DNA of 42,226 bases from Cruorifilaria tuberocauda. Its lineage: Eukaryota > Nematoda > Chromadorea > Rhabditida > Onchocercidae. Under the pieces are notes generated by a model. It had not been told where the DNA came from, made no database searches, and was given only the letters and a program-made list of their open reading frames with translations. The translations under genes were made by a program, and so were the position numbers. Shown one piece after another: positions 39,818-42,226 of this stretch; the first letter of the stretch is position 1, and each line of letters begins with the position of its first letter. The stretch is from the NCBI GenBank assembly GCA_013365365.1, contig JABVXU010000461.1:1-42226 (forward strand). Reading direction: 5' to 3'.

Positions 39818-40642
39818 ATGGATGTAACATTTGGTGATCAACATTTGGAGCAACTTTATCAACAATCAATTTTACTACACTGTCGTATACATTTAATACA
39901 TTTACAATGTCTATGGATTGCATACTATCTATTTATTGCTTTAATTCATTTATTACAATTTGATTTTATCCTTATTGTAAATGCAATTAGTGCTATTGTA
40001 TGTGCTATTTTACAAGTATTACTATTATTTAAACCAACTGTAATTCGTTGTATACTTTATGGTACTGTACAATTATTAGCAACAACAACAATTGCACTAT
40101 TACCATATGGTTATTCAGCACTTCTACCAATTTCATTAGTTATCTTTACAATTTATGCATTAATACCAATGAAAATTATTTACTCAGCAATTATTTGTAT
40201 TAGCTTATCAGTGCTACAATTACTTGCAATTATTTTTCTTCCACAAATAACGATTACAATGAATCAGGTAAGAAATATTTTTATTTATTTTGCTTATTTC
40301 ACTATTTAATTGATTAAGTGTTGTGTCTTTTTTTGTTTTCCTTTTAATTTTAAATGAAATTAATTAAATGAATAAGCTAATAATGAATAGACAAATAAAC
40401 AAGTAAATAATAAGTAAATAAATAGTAAATAATAATTCAGACTTAAGTAGTATTTCATTAATCATACTTAAGAATTAAGTTTCGTTTTTTTCTAATTTTT
40501 AACTAAATGATTTTATTGATTTGAAATAAAAAAGCATGAATATTAATTAAATAAGTGAAATAATTTAAGTAATTATAAAGTAATATTTCTTTTCCTTTTT
40601 TTCCAGGTAATTTTATTCATTAAAAGGGAATTAGCTAAGCAG
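39818..40642 (+). CDS. Membrane adenylyl cyclase, 5' part (runs past the window)
   Basis: The first exon, 39818-40267, encodes 150 residues up to the strong donor CAG|GTAAGA. It begins MDVTFGDQHLEQLYQQ, like the F-x3-LE-x-LYQ segment before the first helix in several membrane adenylyl cyclases. Five hydrophobic stretches follow (about 31-47, 49-71, 76-95, 100-117, 119-141). The fourth and fifth, FTIYALIPMKIIYSAIICIS and the following SVLQLLAIIFLPQ to MNQ, resemble the matching region of the mammalian ADCY8 group, including the INQ/MNQ at its end. A possible second exon, 40607-40642 (VILFIKRELAKQ, in phase, TTTCCAG acceptor), fits poorly with the expected sixth helix and may be false. No catalytic domain is in the window, so the assignment rests on the membrane part alone. 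Function if right: cAMP synthesis at the plasma membrane. The upstream in-frame TAA at 39809 supports the start. Confidence 0.65.
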
Positions 40643-41869
40643 GTAAAATAAATTAAATAAATATAATGAGTAAAGTAAAAGTTCGGTAATTCTTCCTTTG
40701 TTTCTTCGGCTAACTTCTCCAGTTTGATAAGTAAAGTTAAATAGTTCTATCATTTTAATTAAAGTAATCAAGTAAATGATGAGTAAATAAGTTAAGGTTA
40801 AAACAAAACAATAAATAAACGAATGAGAGATAGATAATATTTTTTTCCTTTTCCTCATTTTCAAACAAATAATTTTATTGATTTAAAGTAAAGAAAGGCG
40901 TGAAATTAGTTTACTAACTAAATAAACAAGTATAAAAATTAATAAGTAAATGGTGATAAAGAGTGATGATAAAAAAAAGCTAATCTTAAATAGTAAGGAA
41001 ACATTATCAGTTTATTGTACTGATGACCTTTTTAGCTTTTGTTTAATTAATTATTCCTTTTTTCAAGATTGAAAATTTATAAAATGTTAAGCTATACATT
41101 TAATTGTGCATTTAATTTTTGGTATTGATTAGCTAAGCTAACACATTTAGTTGTACATCATTGATTAGCTTACTTATTTTCCTGAGGGAAATTTTTATTC
41201 TGAAAAATTTTCCGAATTTACGTTCTCTCTCTTCCTTCCGGACTGATTGAACAGATGCTAATTTGAAAAGTAGGATGGATAGGCTAAAAATTATCTAAGC
41301 TTAAACTATCTAAGCTTAAAGATTGCATGCAATCATTGTTATTGTTTTCGTTCATAATTAGTAACAGTGAATTAAATGTTAAAATAAAAAAAAAACTTAT
41401 TTGATAAAAATATATATTTTATCTCAAATAACAGTATTGATTAATTAATTAATTAATTAGGTAAGTGCGGATCACACCTGATAAATTCATTTTACACTTA
41501 GCATTTTTATGAATGTAAACAAATGTAAAGTATAAGTTAGCAGCACAAAAATTCTTCATCATTTGTTTACATTTGTTTAATTTATTTGTGTAATTTCGAT
41601 TTTAGTTTTAATTTTCAAATAATCGATTTTCTTTTAGTTTTTCAAAGAAAAAATTTGCTGAAATTGATGAAAAATGATAAAATTTGCTAAAATTGATAAA
41701 AATTATGAAAATTGATAATATAGGGAAAATTTGATAAAAATGATAAATTCCCAAAAAATTCATTCGTAAAATTTCATCTTGAAATTAATAATTTGGCAAA
41801 TTTTTCAACGAAGGTGAAAAAATGTTTCAAACGAATTTCCGAAAATTATGTCATTTAATTCTATCACTT

Positions 41870-41936
41870 TGGAAAGAAAAGAGAGGGAGTTCAGAAGAAG
41901 AAGGAGAGAGAGAGAAAGGGAGAGAGAGAGAGAGTT
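41870..41936. repeat. GA-rich microsatellite
   Basis: Purine tract with GAAGAAGAAGGAGAGAGAGA and further GAGAGA words, like those near unc-47. Confidence 0.85.
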
Positions 41937-42156
41937 GGTAAGAAAAGTAATCAAGAAATAGTGTAAAATGAAATTCTTCATTGTTAAAATATTCATTTAT
42001 AATTTATTGATTTTTCGATTGAATATTATTCTTATTCACTTATCAAGATTATTATCATTATCATTTTCGCGATTTTTTCATTTCCTGTACCATCTTTCCT
42101 GATTTGCTAATCATAGTAATAATAGCAATATTTATAATATTACTATTATTATTAAT

Positions 42157-42157
<1 letters not shown>

Positions 42158-42212
<55 letters not shown>
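42158..42212. repeat. (TTATCA)n hexanucleotide repeat
   Basis: About nine units of ATTATC, ending in ATTATTATTAATTATT at the window edge. Confidence 0.92.
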
Positions 42213-42216
<4 letters not shown>

Positions 42217-42226
42217 ATTATTATTA

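Larger units (their letters stand above)
40643..42226. other. Probable long intron, AT-rich, repeats
   Basis: No further cyclase exon is seen before the window ends. There are diverged duplications around TTTTATTGATTTGAAATAAA (40511 and 40872), an (ATTA)n run at about 41440, a GA-rich tract at 41870-41936, paired forkhead-like motifs at 41513-41572 and a TTATCA repeat at the end. Confidence 0.5.

Noticed and set aside
42158..42226. Terminal hexanucleotide repeat as a telomere
   Set aside because: The unit TTATCA is not the nematode telomere unit TTAGGC, and similar ATTATC words are common throughout the window.

Overview
The window is nuclear DNA of an animal and very AT-rich. Short exons are separated by GT-AG introns that mostly end in a T-rich TTTCAG or TTTTAG. 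Several start codons lie 5 to 16 bases after a T-rich AG acceptor, as expected of spliced-leader trans-splicing. Together with the kinds of gene present (an UNC-47-type vesicular GABA transporter, a globin of nematode type) this suggests a nematode, probably clade III and perhaps filarial. The species is inference; the gene families are read from the translations.

Layout, left to right. 1-3872 is AT-rich and holds only repeats. 3873-4036 is a small coding-like island of unknown identity on the minus strand. 4273-11006 (minus) is a 17-exon DEAD-box RNA helicase of the DDX24/Mak5 family. A 1.9 kb divergent spacer with a decayed, less AT-rich tandem repeat separates it from a four-exon globin at 13015-14783 (plus). 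The globin converges on a five-exon ribosomal protein eL15 gene at 15212-16589 (minus). After about 2 kb without a gene comes a nine-exon UNC-47/VGAT gene at 18679-24739 (minus). A repeat-filled divergent spacer leads to an eleven-exon ALADIN (AAAS) nucleoporin gene at 27120-32164 (plus), whose tenth intron carries a tRNA-Arg(CCT) on the other strand. From 32.9 to 39.8 kb I see no convincing gene, only many different tandem arrays. At 39818 (plus) begins what looks like the first exon of a membrane adenylyl cyclase, which runs out of the window.

I joined the exons by hand. For the five complete genes the phases are consistent from start to stop, giving 691, 169, 204, 467 and 593 residues. The exception is one intron of the UNC-47 gene, for which I found no AG acceptor. 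The genes do not form a functional cluster: the helicase and eL15 serve ribosome synthesis, ALADIN the nuclear pore, UNC-47 GABA storage in synaptic vesicles, the globin haem and oxygen chemistry, and the cyclase cAMP signalling.

I found no new multi-gene system. The points most worth a second look are the missing acceptor in unc-47, decayed copies of exon pieces inside introns of unc-47 and AAAS, a globin with Trp at the usually Phe CD1 position, the unassigned island beside the helicase, and an array of about 30-base repeats with an ACGTG core.
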